Positions 19,099 to 30,891 of a stretch of 64,000 bases of DNA are shown piece after piece. The stretch spans positions 1 to 64,000 of the forward strand of contig JAHHTH010000002.1 of NCBI GenBank assembly GCA_020024755.1, given 5' to 3'. The notes under the pieces are model-generated. The model did not search any database. It was not told the DNA's origin and saw nothing but the letters and a program-made list of their open reading frames with translations. The stretch is from Mycoplasmataceae bacterium. GTDB lineage: Bacteria > Bacillota_I > Bacilli_A > Mycoplasmatales > Mycoplasmoidaceae. The position numbers and the translations under genes are program-made. The stretch's first letter is position 1. Each line of letters starts with the position of its first letter.

Positions 19099-19297
19099 TT
19101 AAGAGTTTTGTTTTTGACAATGTATTTGATTAGATTTGCAATGAAATAGTTATATAAGAAAACTGATGTAAAAAGATTTGTTGAAGATTTATACTCTATA
19201 AAGTGAAAATCGTTTGTAGCGTTAGAACAAACTGAAAACTATATAAATAATTTTAAATAATGCTTTACTGATAGGGGTCAGTAATATAATTAATGAT
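19099..19297. other. Intergenic stretch with two inverted repeats
   Basis: No gene is visible. GTTTGT/ACAAAC (about 19212-19232) and TACTGA/TCAGTA with loop TAGGGG (19267-19284 region) can form small hairpins. TAATATAAT just before the ATG at 19298 may be a -10 region. Purpose unknown. Confidence 0.35.
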
Positions 19298-20773
19298 ATG
19301 AATTACACACCAGTATTTTATGATAATCCAAGTTTAATAGCCTTTGGAACTGTTCTAATCATATTAACAGTTGCTATAGCTGTTATTGCTTTAATTCAAC
19401 CTAAGATCAATTGTTTGAAGTGATTGAGTAGAAGAAGATTAAACGGAATTTGTTTAGGGGTCGGAATTATTATTGGATTGAGTATGGCTGCTTGTAATAA
19501 TTTCCAAGTATTTGATGAATTAGATACTAGTTTGAAGTGATATTGACATGCTGGATATTTAATTGCAGGGTTATCTAATCTATTGATAACAATACTTTTA
19601 GTAGGGTTTGCTTTATTGTTACCTTTTAAAGTATTGGTGAATGTTTATCAATTTAGTACTTATAAAAATCAAGGTAAGAAATTAGCTGAGTTATCACTAA
19701 TGTATTTGGTGTTTGGTACACTTGCAGTTCTTGTGTGCTTATTGATGTATCCTTTATCAGATACTTTCTTGAGTGAATCAACTTCTTCTAATTTTAGTTT
19801 ATGTTCTAGTCCATTATCTAATGTCAATCCTGATGGTACATTAACACCATTCCAAGCTAAGCCTACTATCTATATTGTTGGCAGTTATGTATTAGTAAAT
19901 TTCTTAAAAGTAAAAACATTAAATTTTACTTTCTGATTTTCAATTTATTTTGTTTTATCTCTAGTGATATCTATTGTTGTAGTGTGATTGTGTAAACATT
20001 ATGTGCCTTCTAAATTTGATACAGTAATGAAAGGGTTTGATAAATACACTTCATTAATTAACAACTACTTAGGCATTTTTACAATTGTGTTTACATTTAT
20101 TGCTATCATTGCTTGTTTAATGATCCAACCAATTGGTACTTGATTAAGATTTGCATTAATACTTATTCTAATGAGTGTTTTATTTATAGCTATTTGATTA
20201 ATTGATCTTTGTGTTGTGCTTGCAAGAAAGCAAATGACATGTAAAGAATTTATTAAATTTAGTGGTCATGCTTTTAAGATAACAACTAAAAAACCAATAC
20301 ATGCTAACTGAGTTAATGATTTAGTAGAACACCCTAAATTTAATCGTTTAAAAGTAGGAAGTACTGAAAATAAGCAAATCATTTATAACATGTTTGTTAC
20401 TAGTATCTTTTCTATAATTATTGTGGCCTATTTAGGATTTAGTGCTGGACCATTACATACTAACCACTACTATGCAGCAGTTAATGGAGTTTATCAATTA
20501 AAACATTTTGCATTATGACAACATGTAGTTTATTGATTTTCATTATATGTACTTGGTTATTTCTTAGCAATCCTTTATTCATTCAAACATAATGATGGTG
20601 GAGCATTTAGAATGATGTTATCTGGTGCAACCCCATGAATCCATTCAGGATATAATACAGGTATCTTAAATTACTTCAATACATTTATTGATAAGTTAGC
20701 AATGTTTAGTAGTTATACAACTTGTATCGCTTTAAATTGACATTGAAATAAAAATAGCTTTAAACATGTATAG
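19298..20773 (+). CDS. Polytopic membrane protein of unknown function
   Basis: A 491-residue, very hydrophobic protein with about 9-11 predicted membrane helices (for example residues 12-32, 50-68, 88-115, 135-160, 210-240, 265-290, 370-390, 410-440) and several UGA-coded tryptophans. Charged loops are short; the largest lies around residues 320-360. It lacks motifs of transporters I know. No good Shine-Dalgarno is present, and the start is chosen as the first ATG of the continuous frame. It is monocistronic and ends at a bidirectional terminator shared with greA. Confidence 0.7.
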
Positions 20774-20779
20774 ATATAA

Positions 20780-20806
20780 AAATTCGGAAGTTATCCGAAT
20801 TTTTTA
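20780..20806. terminator. Bidirectional terminator between the membrane-protein gene and greA
   Basis: A 9-bp stem AAATTCGGA/TCCGAATTT with loop AGTTA; T runs on both strands serve the two convergent genes. Confidence 0.85.
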
Positions 20807-20830
20807 TATGTATATCTAATTTAGAAATTA

Positions 20831-21313
20831 TTAAATTTTATCAGGAGAAATTTTTAATATTTTAATTGAATAGTGAACATCAATTCCTTTTACTTCGATT
20901 GTTTCACCAACTTTTCTTCCTAATAAAGCTTTAGCTAAAGGAGATTCATTAGAGATTCTTCCTTCATCTGGATCTGATTCAACAGAACCTACGATTTGTA
21001 CTACATTAGTAGTTTTATCTGATTCATCTTGGTATTGAACATAGTTATAAACTGATACTTCACCTTTTTTATCTTTTCCAGTTTCAATAGTACAATTTTC
21101 TAATGTAGCTTGAATGTCAGAAATTCTGTGTTCAATTTCAGTTTGTTTATCTTTAGCTGCATCGTAGTCAGCGTTTTCAGATAAGTCACCTTGTTCTCTA
21201 GCCGCTTGGATTTGTTTAATGATTTCTGGTCTCTTAACATTAATTAAGTTTTCAAGCTCTGCTTTTAATTCGTTATATTTAGCTTGGGTTAATAATACTT
21301 TTTCTTTTGCCAT
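20831..21313 (-). CDS. greA: Transcription elongation factor GreA
   Basis: GreA enters the RNA polymerase secondary channel and stimulates cleavage of backtracked RNA. The 160-residue protein has the N-terminal coiled coil with the conserved acidic tip (REQGDLSENADYDAAKDKQ) and the C-terminal FKBP-like domain ending in a PLAKALLGRKVGE segment. I prefer the ATG at 21313 (MAKEKVLLT) to that at 21334 because family members start there and AGTTGAGA precedes it. Monocistronic, divergent from tpiA. Confidence 0.95.
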   Translation of the reverse strand: MAKEKVLLTQAKYNELKAELENLINVKRPEIIKQIQAAREQGDLSENADYDAAKDKQTEIEHRISDIQATLENCTIETGKDKKGEVSVYNYVQYQDESDKTTNVVQIVGSVESDPDEGRISNESPLAKALLGRKVGETIEVKGIDVHYSIKILKISPDKI

Positions 21314-21442
21314 ATTAAATTTCTCAACTTTCATATCTATTATATATTAAAAACTACATTCTATATTAGATATTTAAAAGCATGAAGTGTAATCATCTAT
21401 TTTTATATACAAATTACATTTGTAAGTTTAGCCATTGTCTTG

Positions 21443-21471
21443 TTGTATTATCAATTGTTTTATTTTATAAT
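21443..21471 (+). promoter_or_regulatory. Promoter of tpiA-pyk
   Basis: TTGTAT (21443-21448) and TATAAT (21466-21471) are separated by 17 bp, the ideal spacing, and lie 24 nt upstream of the tpiA ATG. Confidence 0.65.
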
Positions 21472-21494
21472 AAAAGTATATAAAGGTATTAACA

Positions 21495-22211
21495 ATGAGA
21501 CAAAAAATTATTATCGGCAATTGAAAGATGAATAAGACGGCTGATGAAACTAAAAAGTTCTTTGAAGAATTAAATAGTATTCGATTTGAACCACGAGAAA
21601 ACTCTGTTTATGGAATAGCAGTGCCATTCCCTAACTTAGCTTTAGCAGCAGTATTAAAAAAAGGTAATCTAGTATTATCTTCACAAGATGTTTCTAAATT
21701 TGATAAAGGTGCACATACTGGGGAAGTATCATGTGCAATGCTTAAATCTTATGATGTGACATATGCAATTATTGGTCACAGTGAAAGAAGACAGTTTAAC
21801 CACGAATCAAATGAAGAAATAAATGCAAAAGCAAAACAAGCTTTAAACAATCGTATCACTCCAATCATTTGTGTTGGAGAAACTTTAGAACAATATGAAC
21901 AAGGTAAATCTAAAGAAGTTGTAAGAGAACAAGTAATCAAATGTGTTGAAGGATTAGATGCTTCTCAAGTAGTAATTGCTTATGAACCAATTTGAGCAAT
22001 TGGTACTGGCAAAACAGCAACAATTGAATATGCAGAAGAAATGTGTGCTTTCATTAGAACATTAACTTCACCTAATACATTAATTCAATATGGTGGATCA
22101 GTTACACCAGCAACAATTAAAGATCTATTAAACCAACCTAATGTTGACGGAGCTTTAGTTGGTGGTGCTTCTTTAGAACCACAATCATTTGTAAACTTAA
22201 TTTCTAAATAA
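21495..22211 (+). CDS. tpiA: Triosephosphate isomerase
   Basis: TPI interconverts dihydroxyacetone phosphate and glyceraldehyde 3-phosphate in glycolysis. The protein (238 residues) has the substrate Lys in GNWKMNK, the catalytic His in IIGHSERR, the catalytic Glu in IAYEPIWAIGTG with the mobile loop, and phosphate-binding QYGGSV and VGGASL. It is about 10 residues shorter than usual because the helix before QYGGSV is reduced. It is 15 nt ahead of pyk, giving a two-gene glycolytic operon. Confidence 0.96.
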
Positions 22212-22226
22212 TCAAAGGAGACTAAT

Positions 22227-23693
22227 ATGGCAGAATGTAAAGTAAAACCATCAACTGCATGATTAGTTGGCAAACATACAAAAATGATTTGTACAATTGG
22301 TCCTGCTTCTGATAACCCACAAACTATGAGAGAGTTAATCCTTAATGGGATGACTTGTGTAAGAGCTAACTTTAGTCATGGTACACATGAAGAACAAGGT
22401 AGAAAATTTAAAGTAGCAAAACAAATTTCAGAAGAATTACAAATTCCTATTTCTTTAATGTTAGACACTAAGGGTCCTGAAATCAGAATTGGAAAGATGA
22501 AAGATGGAGCACAAGAAATTGCAGCTCACTCTAAATTCACTATTCACTGTGATCCTGAAAAATTCCAAACTATGGAAGGAACATCAAAAGATGTAACAGT
22601 TTCTTATAGAATGGATAAAGACGTTGAAATTGGTGACAAAGTATTATTCGATGATGGAAAGTTAGTAACTAAAATTGTTGAATTAGATAGAAACAAAGGT
22701 TTAATTGTAGTTGAAGCTGCAAACTCATTGAAACTTAAAACAAATAAACGTATTAACTTACCAGGTGTTGAATTCTCATTACCTTTCTTATCTGAAAAAG
22801 ATATTAAAGATATTGAATTTGGTATTAAACAAGGTATTAACTACATTGCAGCATCATTTGTAAACAATGCAGACAATGTAAATCAAATTAGAGAAATTTT
22901 AAAGAAACACAAAAGTGAACATATTAAAATTATTGCTAAGATTGAATCACAAGCTGGTATTGATGCAATTGATAGCATCATTGAAGCAGCAGATGGTATC
23001 ATGGTTGCACGGGGAGATCTAGGTCTAGAAATTCCTTACTATGATGTTCCATACCACCAAAAGAGAATTATTGAAAAATGTCGTAAAGCTGGAAAGATTT
23101 CTATTGTAGCTACTCAAATGTTAGATTCAATGGAAAGAGTACCTCAACCAACTAGAGCAGAAGTTACAGATGTTTATTGAGCAACTGAATTAGGTGCTGA
23201 CTGTACTATGTTATCTGGTGAATCAGCATCAGGTGATTTCCCAGCAAAAGCTGTAGATGTTATGGCTAATATTAATAGAAGAGCAGAAGCTGAAAAGTAT
23301 TTATCAAATGAATACTTAGAAGAAATTGATGCATTCTATCAAGCAAGTCCTAAAGATGAAAGACACACAATTGCTTATAACCTTGCTAAGAAAACAGCAT
23401 CAGGTGATTACAAATATGCAGTTGTATGTTCAGAAACTGGTGAACTATTAAAAACAATTGCACAATATCGTCCTAACTGTACAATCTTAGGTGTTGTTCA
23501 CAAAAAAGAAATGATCCAAGAATTTGGTATTTCATACTCAATCTTCACTTGTATGAATTCATTAGAAATCTATGATGAAATTAGAAGTGATTATACTAAA
23601 TCTCATTTAGCTCTTAATTGTTATGAAACTAAAAAAGGTGCTAGATACTTATTTGTAAGACGTACAAAAACAGTAGAAGGAATTGTTGAATAA
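22227..23693 (+). CDS. pyk: Pyruvate kinase
   Basis: This enzyme makes pyruvate and ATP from phosphoenolpyruvate, the main ATP source in fermenting mollicutes. The 488-residue protein shows ICTIGPAS, VRANFSHGTHEE, LDTKGPEIR, the active-site block IIAKIESQAG, and MVARGDLGLEIP, plus TQMLDSM and RAEVTDVYWA with the adenine-site region, then the C-terminal allosteric domain. AAAGGAG lies 7 nt before the ATG. Two internal UGA codons encode Trp. Confidence 0.96.
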
Positions 23694-23718
23694 TAATTCT
23701 TACTAAGTTTGATTAAAT

Positions 23719-23756
23719 AAAAACTCATAGATGGTTATACATTTATGAGTTTTTAT
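23719..23756. terminator. Terminator between pyk and the convergent LemA-partner gene
   Basis: AAAACTCATA and TATGAGTTTTT form a long stem with a 14-nt loop; the plus-strand T tract is good, the minus-strand one (TTTT) acceptable. Confidence 0.75.
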
Positions 23757-23763
23757 TTTGTTA

Positions 23764-25464
23764 TTAGTTATTTGAATTTATATTTGAGTTTTGATTAGCA
23801 TCATTAATTAGTTTAATAATTTCTTTTAGAATAGATTCATTAACATTTGAATTTGTATTGAATGATAAATAATTATTTGCATATTGAATACCATTACTAT
23901 CTAATAATTGAATTAATTTACCATTTGTAATATTACTAATTAAACGTGATGCTGAACGATAATGTATAAATTTAGATGGAATATATCCTACAGTTAAATT
24001 TGCACTAGAAGATAATGGAATATATTCATCATATTCTACTGGTACAGAAACATGTCTTCTAGCTGCATAGGCATATTTACTAACATAAGTTACACGATGT
24101 TCTATCTTATATGATAATGTATCAAAGTCTGATGTATAGAAATCAACTCCGCTGATCTTTTTAGAAACTGCTGAATTATATTTTGGGAATGTAGCCATAT
24201 TAGCTTTTGGAATTACATATGCAGTTGGGTGTAAAGTTTGCATTACACTATGAGATAAAACAGATAAAGACTTATTACCAATCTTCTTTCCATCTAAAAT
24301 CTTTTTGATAATGAAGTTATGATTTTCTGATGGCATAATAGTTGTTGCTCATAAGTAGTTCATACTATTATATAGTTCATGGAAGTAATTAGTAATTTCT
24401 TTTTTAACACTATCATAGAATACTTCTAGTTTCATTCTAGGTTGTGATTGAAAAGATGAAAGTGATTTGTTGATATAGTGAATAAGTCCTAATGAGTGTG
24501 CATCAGTATCATACTCATTAGTTAAGAATGTTTTAACTTTAGATCATTCTCATTGAGCTGGAATATCTTTACAATTATTTGTTTCATTAACAAAAGTTTC
24601 TTGTGTGAACGGTGTAAAAATCATTCTAAATTGTGCATCATCATTTCTAATTCATTTTGTCTTTTCTTCAAATATAGGATTTTCTAAAGCTGAGTAGTTA
24701 TGTGATTTATTAAATTTACGATCACCAAATTTAGATTTCTTTCCTTCAAGGTGGAATTCAAGATTACTACATCCACTCATTAATGCATAGGTTCATCGCT
24801 TATCATCAATTCTATGTGCTGGTCTTACAATTTCTGCAGTAACTACATCAACTCCATAATCATTTTCACTATGACGATAACTTACTGAAATTGAACCTGT
24901 ATAAGTTTTCATAAAGGAAACATGTTCTTGTTCTTGGACATGAAGCAAGATCTTATTGTCATATACCCCTCATGATGTTTTGTAAGTATTTGTATTAGCT
25001 GTACCATTTAAATTAAATAATGAGATAGATTGAATGCTGTCAATTAATGATTCAGTTACTGGTCCCATATTTTCATAATCTAAAATTGGTTTTAGTGCTT
25101 TTGATAAGTTGTAAGTATCAAATTTATATGCAATCTTTTCATGCACTATCTTCACTTCATTTTCTTTTGAAGCAATATCATCTAATAATGCTTTCTTATT
25201 AGCCTTTAATACTTTTACTTTCTTAATAACTCAGTAAGCAGGGATGATTAAAATGCATGAAATAACAGTCAAAATTCATCATAGTGCATAAGTAAATTCA
25301 TTATGTTTAACCTTATAGTTTTTATCAGCAATAGCTAAATTATTCATTGCTTCTTCATTAAGAGCAATGTCATTTTCTTTGACTAACTTATCTTTGTATA
25401 ATTCAAAAGTTTGTTCTATCTTAGGTAGAAACTCTGTATCTCAAATCTTTTTTGTTTCACTCAT
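23764..25464 (-). CDS. Single-helix membrane protein paired with LemA
   Basis: The 566-residue protein has one or two adjacent membrane helices near residues 60-85 (ALWWILTVISCILIIPAYWVI), a short coiled coil (residues 85-115) and a large extended domain with no recognised motif. It starts 7 nt after the lemA stop and clearly shares its transcript. Many bacterial lemA genes are next to genes for membrane proteins with extracytoplasmic domains, so a joint envelope complex is plausible, but the function of LemA itself is poorly known. Several internal UGA codons are Trp. Confidence 0.7.
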
Positions 25465-25470
25465 TAGTTA

Positions 25471-26118
25471 TTAGAATTTAACACTAACATCTTTACGTTT
25501 TTCGTCTTCAGCAACAAATAAATTTAGATGTGTGTAACCTTTCTTTGCTGCAATTACATTAGTTGGTCATCTATTAATAGCTGAATTGAATTCAGTTACT
25601 GTAGCATTGAATAATCTTCTACTTGCTGCAATTTCCTTTTCAATCATAGATGATTCAGTAATTAATCTTTGTACTGATTCATCAGCTCCTAAGTTAGGAT
25701 AGTTTTCAAAAGCCATATTAATTCCTCTTGAAATAGTACTAATAGCTTGTTGCTTTTCACTTAATTCATTAGCACCACTGTTTCCAGATCTGAATTTTGC
25801 AATATTTTCAAAAACTTCTTTATCAAATTGAGTGTGAGACTTAACTGCATCAACAATTTTAGTTAATGTATCAAATCTTTTTTCTAATTGCACATCAATA
25901 TTAGATGCACATTCATTGATTTTGTTTTGTAAATCCTTAAGGTAGTTAACTTTACCAATGTTTTGTGTCATAGGTAAAATACCTAATGTTAGGCAAGATG
26001 ATACTATGTATCCAGCCTTTTGTCCTTTGGTAGCTTTTACTGGTCCTATATTATTAACGGCTTTACCATCGAATGATTTTTCGCCTGCTTTTTCTTGTTG
26101 TTCTGTAGAATAAATCAT
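25471..26118 (-). CDS. lemA: LemA-family protein
   Basis: The 215-residue protein has an N-terminal hydrophobic helix (residues about 35-60) and then the LemA four-helix pattern beginning NINVQLEKRFDTLTKIV-like (here NIDVQLEKRFDTL) with the conserved 'KRFD' turn, and a later SAINRWPTNVIAAKKGY that matches the family's 'YN..P.NLIA...GF' end. I chose the ATG at 26118, preceded by AAAGGA, over the longer frame. First gene of a two-gene minus-strand operon. Confidence 0.85.
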
Positions 26119-26223
26119 ATTTTTTTCCTTTCTTATATTATGCAACCTTTATTGCAATATTTATTATATTACAATATTTGTGATATAATCATTTTGATAT
26201 TAGATTTAAAAGGATATGAAACT

Positions 26224-26718
26224 ATGAGTAATTCAAAATCATCAAATTCATTAGTTGTTAAAAACCAAAGCAAAAAAATTGTTTTTAACGACAAGACTAA
26301 GTATGAAAATGCAGTTCAAGCTGAAGAAAAGAAGATTGAACGTACTGAAGATAGAATCGAAAGCTTAGAAGATCAACTAAAAGCACTTTTAGCTTTAGAA
26401 AAAGAAATGAATGAAAAAGCTAAAAAAGAAGCTGCTGCTAAAAAAGCTGCTGAACCTAAAAAACCAGCACCTGCTAAGAAACCAGCTCCAGTTAAAAAAG
26501 CTGCTCCAGCTAAAAAACCAGCACCTGCTAAAAAACCAGTTGCTAAACCTATTGCTGCACCAAAAGTTGATTACGAAAAATTATATGCAGTTGAATTAGA
26601 AACTCTAAGAGTTGCAGCTGAAGTATTACCAGAAAACCTTAAAAAAGAATTCAATAAGAATATCTATAAAATGATTGATAAACTTATTGACAAAAAATAT
26701 ATTGAAAAATTACACTAA
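26224..26718 (+). CDS. Coiled-coil protein with Lys-Pro-Ala repeat
   Basis: A 164-residue protein: a charged coiled coil (residues about 30-70), then a repeat of KKPAPAKKPAPVKKAAPAKK type (about 75-110), then a helical C-terminal part rich in Lys and Leu. AAAGGA lies 9 nt ahead of the ATG. The basic repeat resembles histone H1-like tails and the tail of the protein at 1-1031. DNA/RNA binding is inference only. It may be transcribed from TATAAT near 26186. Confidence 0.7.
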   Translation: MSNSKSSNSLVVKNQSKKIVFNDKTKYENAVQAEEKKIERTEDRIESLEDQLKALLALEKEMNEKAKKEAAAKKAAEPKKPAPAKKPAPVKKAAPAKKPAPAKKPVAKPIAAPKVDYEKLYAVELETLRVAAEVLPENLKKEFNKNIYKMIDKLIDKKYIEKLH

Positions 26719-26773
26719 TTTTTATACAATATATTAGCGTTAAAACATTTTTGAAGAGAGAAGGGAGGGAACA

Positions 26774-27064
26774 ATGAAGGATATTCACCCAAAGTTAACA
26801 AAAACTAAATTTGCTTGTGCTACTTGTGGAGCAACATTTGAAATTGAAACAACTATGAATGCTGAATCATTTGGTATTGATATTTGTTCAAAATGTCACC
26901 CGTTCTACATTGGAAAGACTACAAACAAAGCATTAAGTGGTAGATCAGAAAAATTAGAATCTAAATTTGCTGCAGGTAAAGCAAACCTTTCATCTCCAAA
27001 GAAAGAAAAAGTTTCTAAAGAAAAGAAATCTAAAAACGGAATTAAAGATTTATCATCTTTATAG
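26774..27064 (+). CDS. rpmE: Ribosomal protein bL31 with basic C-terminal extension
   Basis: A component of the large-subunit/intersubunit bridge. The N-terminal 65 residues are typical L31 of the zinc-binding type, starting MKDIHP, with CATC and CSKCHPFYIGK; the last about 25 residues are a Lys/Ser-rich tail (KKEKVSKEKKSK). GGGAGGGAA upstream is a strong Shine-Dalgarno. The rpmE-prfA neighbourhood is common in Firmicutes. Confidence 0.93.
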   Translation: MKDIHPKLTKTKFACATCGATFEIETTMNAESFGIDICSKCHPFYIGKTTNKALSGRSEKLESKFAAGKANLSSPKKEKVSKEKKSKNGIKDLSSL

Positions 27065-27078
27065 TTCATTTGTATATA

Positions 27079-27123
27079 TTAACAAAAGGCCGTCCTTATA
27101 TAAAAAGGGCAGCCTTTTGTTAT
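27079..27123 (+). terminator. Hairpin terminator between rpmE and prfA
   Basis: AACAAAAGGC (27081-27090) and GCCTTTTGTT (27112-27121) form a 10-bp stem; the T tail is weak. Confidence 0.65.
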
Positions 27124-27153
27124 TAAATAGCAATTTAATATAAGAGGTCTAAG

Positions 27154-28233
27154 ATGGAATACAATAAGAAGTTATATGAAGCATTATCTAAAATAGAAGA
27201 AAAACATATTGAGCTAAACAAAGAGCTAGAACAAGGTGATTTAGCTGTTGATAAGATGACTCAAATTAATAGACAACTTAAACAATCTACAAAAATAGTA
27301 GATCAATTTAAGATTTATAAAAAAGCTATTAATGATTGTGAAGAAGCAGAAATGATGCTTAACACTGAAAAAGATGCAGACATGCTATCAATGGCTAAAG
27401 AAATTATTAATACAACTAAACCTCAAATTCCAGACTTAGAACAACAATTACAAATTCTATTATTACCAAAAGACCCTAATGATGATAAAAACGTTATTAT
27501 TGAAATGAGACCAGCAGCTGGTGGTGATGAAGCATCAATCTTTGTTTCAAACTTATATGAAACTTATAGAAGATATGCAGAAAAGCAAGGATGAAAAGTA
27601 GAAGTTCTTGAATTAGATCCTCAAGCACATGGATTTGACTATGTATCATTCCAAATTAGTGGTGAAGAAGTTTATAGTAAAATGAAATTCGAATCAGGAG
27701 TACATAGAGTACAACGTGTTCCTGCTACAGAAGCAAAAGGAAGAGTTCATACTTCTACAATAACTGTAGCTGTTCTACCTGAACAAGATGATATTGATAT
27801 TAAGATTAATAGATCTGATATAAGAGAAGATACTTATAGAGCATCTGGTGCTGGAGGTCAACACGTAAATAGAACTGAATCAGCAGTTCGTTTAACTCAC
27901 TTACCAACAGGAATAGTTGTAGCATGTCAAGAAGGTAAATCACAACATGCTAATAGAGATACTGCTATGAGAATGTTAAGAGCAAAGATTTGAGAAGCTG
28001 AAGAAGAAAAGAGAGCGGCTGAACAAGCTTCTAAACGTAAATCTCAAGTTGGAACAGGTGATAGAAGTGAAAAGATTAGAACTTATAACTATCCTCAAAA
28101 CAGAGTTACTGATCACAGAATCGGTTTAACATTGACTAAATTAGTATACATTATGCAAGGTGATCTAGATGAAATTATCGATGCATTAATTGCTGATGAA
28201 CAAACAAGATTAATGACAGAATTTGACCTATAG
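27154..28233 (+). CDS. prfA: Peptide chain release factor 1
   Basis: RF1 terminates translation at UAA and UAG. The 359-residue protein shows the stop-codon-recognition tripeptide region RVPATEAKGRVHTS (Pro-Ala-Thr) and the catalytic GGQ in SGAGGQHVNRTESAVRLTH. Only RF1 is expected in mollicutes using UGA for Trp, and every stop codon seen in this window is UAA or UAG. AGAGG lies ahead of the ATG. The next gene begins 1 nt after the stop. Confidence 0.97.
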
Positions 28234-28234
28234 T

Positions 28235-28837
28235 ATGATTAAAAAAATTGATAGATTAGATGAAGAAGTAATTATTCCTCTTGCAGACAATGCAATCAAA
28301 ACTTCTCAATTTATAAAAGATAAAAATTTTGCTCATAATTTGTTAAACAGATGAGCAATCTATTTCAATGCTAAGACTCAAAATAAATATGTTTATATTG
28401 ATGATGACACACAAGTTGTTTTATCACTATGCTTTTGTATTGTTGGTGATAGTACAAAAGATGTACATTACGATATTAGTGATATTGTTCCAATTCATGA
28501 AGATGAAAAACAATATATGACCTTTAGAAAAAGAATCACTAAAGGATATAGTGAAATTTCAATTACTAGCCAAGCTGAATTAGAGATAATGAGTTCTCTA
28601 GAACAATTCAAGGGTTATGGATCGCAATTACTAAATACACTTGAACAAGACTTGATTAAACAACAAGTAACCGAATATATCGTTTGTACTAATGAAATGT
28701 GTTCATACCAATGATATGAAAGACATGGATTTGAATTATACAAGGACAAGTATATTGATATATCAGATTTAGATTTAATCTTTCCAGATAAAAAAGAGTT
28801 TAGATTAATTTGCTATAAAAAACAATTAATTAAATAG
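28235..28837 (+). CDS. GNAT-like N-acetyltransferase domain protein
   Basis: A 200-residue protein whose C-terminal half has GNAT features: the acetyl-CoA loop region FKGYGSQLLNTLEQDLIKQ (residues about 125-145), the strand TEYIVCTNEM, and the closing WYERHGFELYKD typical of GNAT motif B. The N-terminal half is unusual and unrecognised. It follows prfA with a 1-nt gap, the place where most Firmicutes and many mollicutes carry prmC (methylates RF1 at GGQ). No methyltransferase NPPY motif is present, so it is not PrmC. It overlaps the convergent flippase gene by 12 nt. Confidence 0.7.
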
Positions 28838-30661
28838 TTTGTTTTTGGTTGCATGATTTTCATGTAGATGTTCTTTGATTTCTTTATAGTAGTACATGAA
28901 ATCATCTTTTCTAAATCAATACATATTAAAGACATTAATAATCATATTACAAAACCCTATTCCTAAACCAGTTAAGACTACAGCTAAGATGTTTTTGTGA
29001 TCATGACATAAATCAATGAATGCATCAGAGTATTTAATTGTTAATGGAAGCATAATTGCAAGAGAACATAATGTCCACATAAAAGCAAGTATTGTACTTC
29101 TTACCATATGAACACATCCATCAGTTGCTATTATTTTCTTTTCTACCAATTTTCTTGCAATAATATATGCAATTAAATTAGCTACTACACCACAACTTAT
29201 AATAGTTCCATAGATTGCATATGTTCAAACCTTTCTATCAACTGATGTAAAGATAACAGCTGCTAAAATAACAAATGAAACTAACAAGAAGATTGCTTTA
29301 ACTCCTGAGATATAAGCAGTCTTTTTAAATTCTCCATACATTGCTAAGATATGTTTATGCATTGCTCCAAAGATATCAATAAGTAATGGTAATCATAATA
29401 GACCAATAAACATATTAAATGCTACATTATCAATCATATCAACATGTTCATGAACTTCAATTAATCCTTCAGGTTCATTATGAAGTGCAAATACAGAGTT
29501 TAATACCGGTGCTGTTAAAATAAAGTTTGTAATTGTAAATGAAGCAATAAAGATATTTAACATTTGGAAACGGTGGAAGAAGTGTTTATCTATCTTTGTA
29601 TTATTATGTGTAGCATGTTCAGCTAATGATGGAATAGCAGCATCTATAATACTATGTACAATAGCATTACTACTAGTTAATAAACTCATAAAGATGAAAT
29701 AAACAGATGCTGGTACAAAACCATCAGGAGCAAATCCTCCTCCACCATGACTACCATGTTGCATTACTGCTTGTGGTGTTGCAGTTATTGGAGTAGATGA
29801 AGCACTAATAGCTGCATAGATTAAGAATAGGATAGTAATAATATCAGTACTAAATTGATCTAAGTAACTTGTAAAAACACTTTGTCAAGTTTGCTTTGTA
29901 ATTTTTCAAGTACTTGCTTTTTGTTTTGTATATCATCCAAAATATTTCTTACGATAAGGATATAAAATTAATAAAACAAAAAGCACCTTAGATCCTAATA
30001 GTGCAATAATAATAATGTTCATTACTATGAATGAAATATGGATAATGCCATTCATTTGTAACACAAATAAAGTGATTATAATTGCATTGAATAAAATGCT
30101 AATGATAATATCAAATCCATTAGAGATATAAGATTTATTTGAAATATATAACAAGATAACACTAATTGGAATAATGAAGTATGTGCTTAATAATTCAATC
30201 GTATTACTTAATATAAATAATGTTGATTGTCATCAATCAATTGATTGTTTTACACCTTCATGATTAATAACAATTTGGCCACTACCTCCAGCTGCTATAA
30301 ATGGGAATGCAAATGCTAGTACTATTGTAATAGTTAAATAAACTGAACCAAAGATATAGAATTGAGGTTTTAAATCAGCAATATGTTTATTGGATTCTTG
30401 ATATTGTTTCAAGTGCATTGATTTATATAATCTAGCAGTAGCCATTGTTTGGAAAGAGTTATGTCCACCACTAATATAAGGTAGGATACTAATTGCTAGT
30501 GCTAATAATCCTAAAGAATCTAATCCAAATGTATATGAAGTTAATGCAGTTCTTACTAAACCAAATACAATTGTTAAGACAGATAAAAGAATGCTTACTG
30601 AAGCATTTTTAAAAGTATGAACTGCTAGTTTAGTTTGTTTTAATTGAGTTGATGCATTCAT
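28826..30661 (-). CDS. Polytopic flippase-like membrane protein (MATE/polysaccharide-exporter type)
   Basis: The 611-residue protein has about 12-14 membrane helices. The N-terminal segment (SILLSVLTIVFGLVRTALTS, then YTFGLDSLGLLALAISILPY) resembles the first two helices of MviN/Wzx-type lipid-linked sugar flippases, which bacteria use to move glycolipid precursors outward. A His/Gly-rich loop (QHGSHGGGG) lies mid-protein. The similarity is weak and a lipid or drug transporter is possible. Six or more UGA codons are Trp. Monocistronic and divergent from alaS. Confidence 0.6.
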
Positions 30662-30891
30662 ATAGAATATGGACAGTGTATTTCTATTTTACTAGATAAA
30701 TATAAATATAAAATAAATATAGGTATATTTTGCTGAAATAAAATCTGATTAGAATTTCCTTTAAACAAGATAATTTAAATTTTTATAGTATTTTCAAGAG
30801 CTTGAATTCTTTATTTTTGAAATTTATATCCATTATCATATAAGCAAGTTTATAATAATATATAATATATTATTAAAAAGAGGGTACGACT

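Noticed and set aside
28235..28837. prmC (RF1 methyltransferase) by position after prfA
   Set aside because: No NPPY motif or SAM-binding fold; the C-terminal half has GNAT features.
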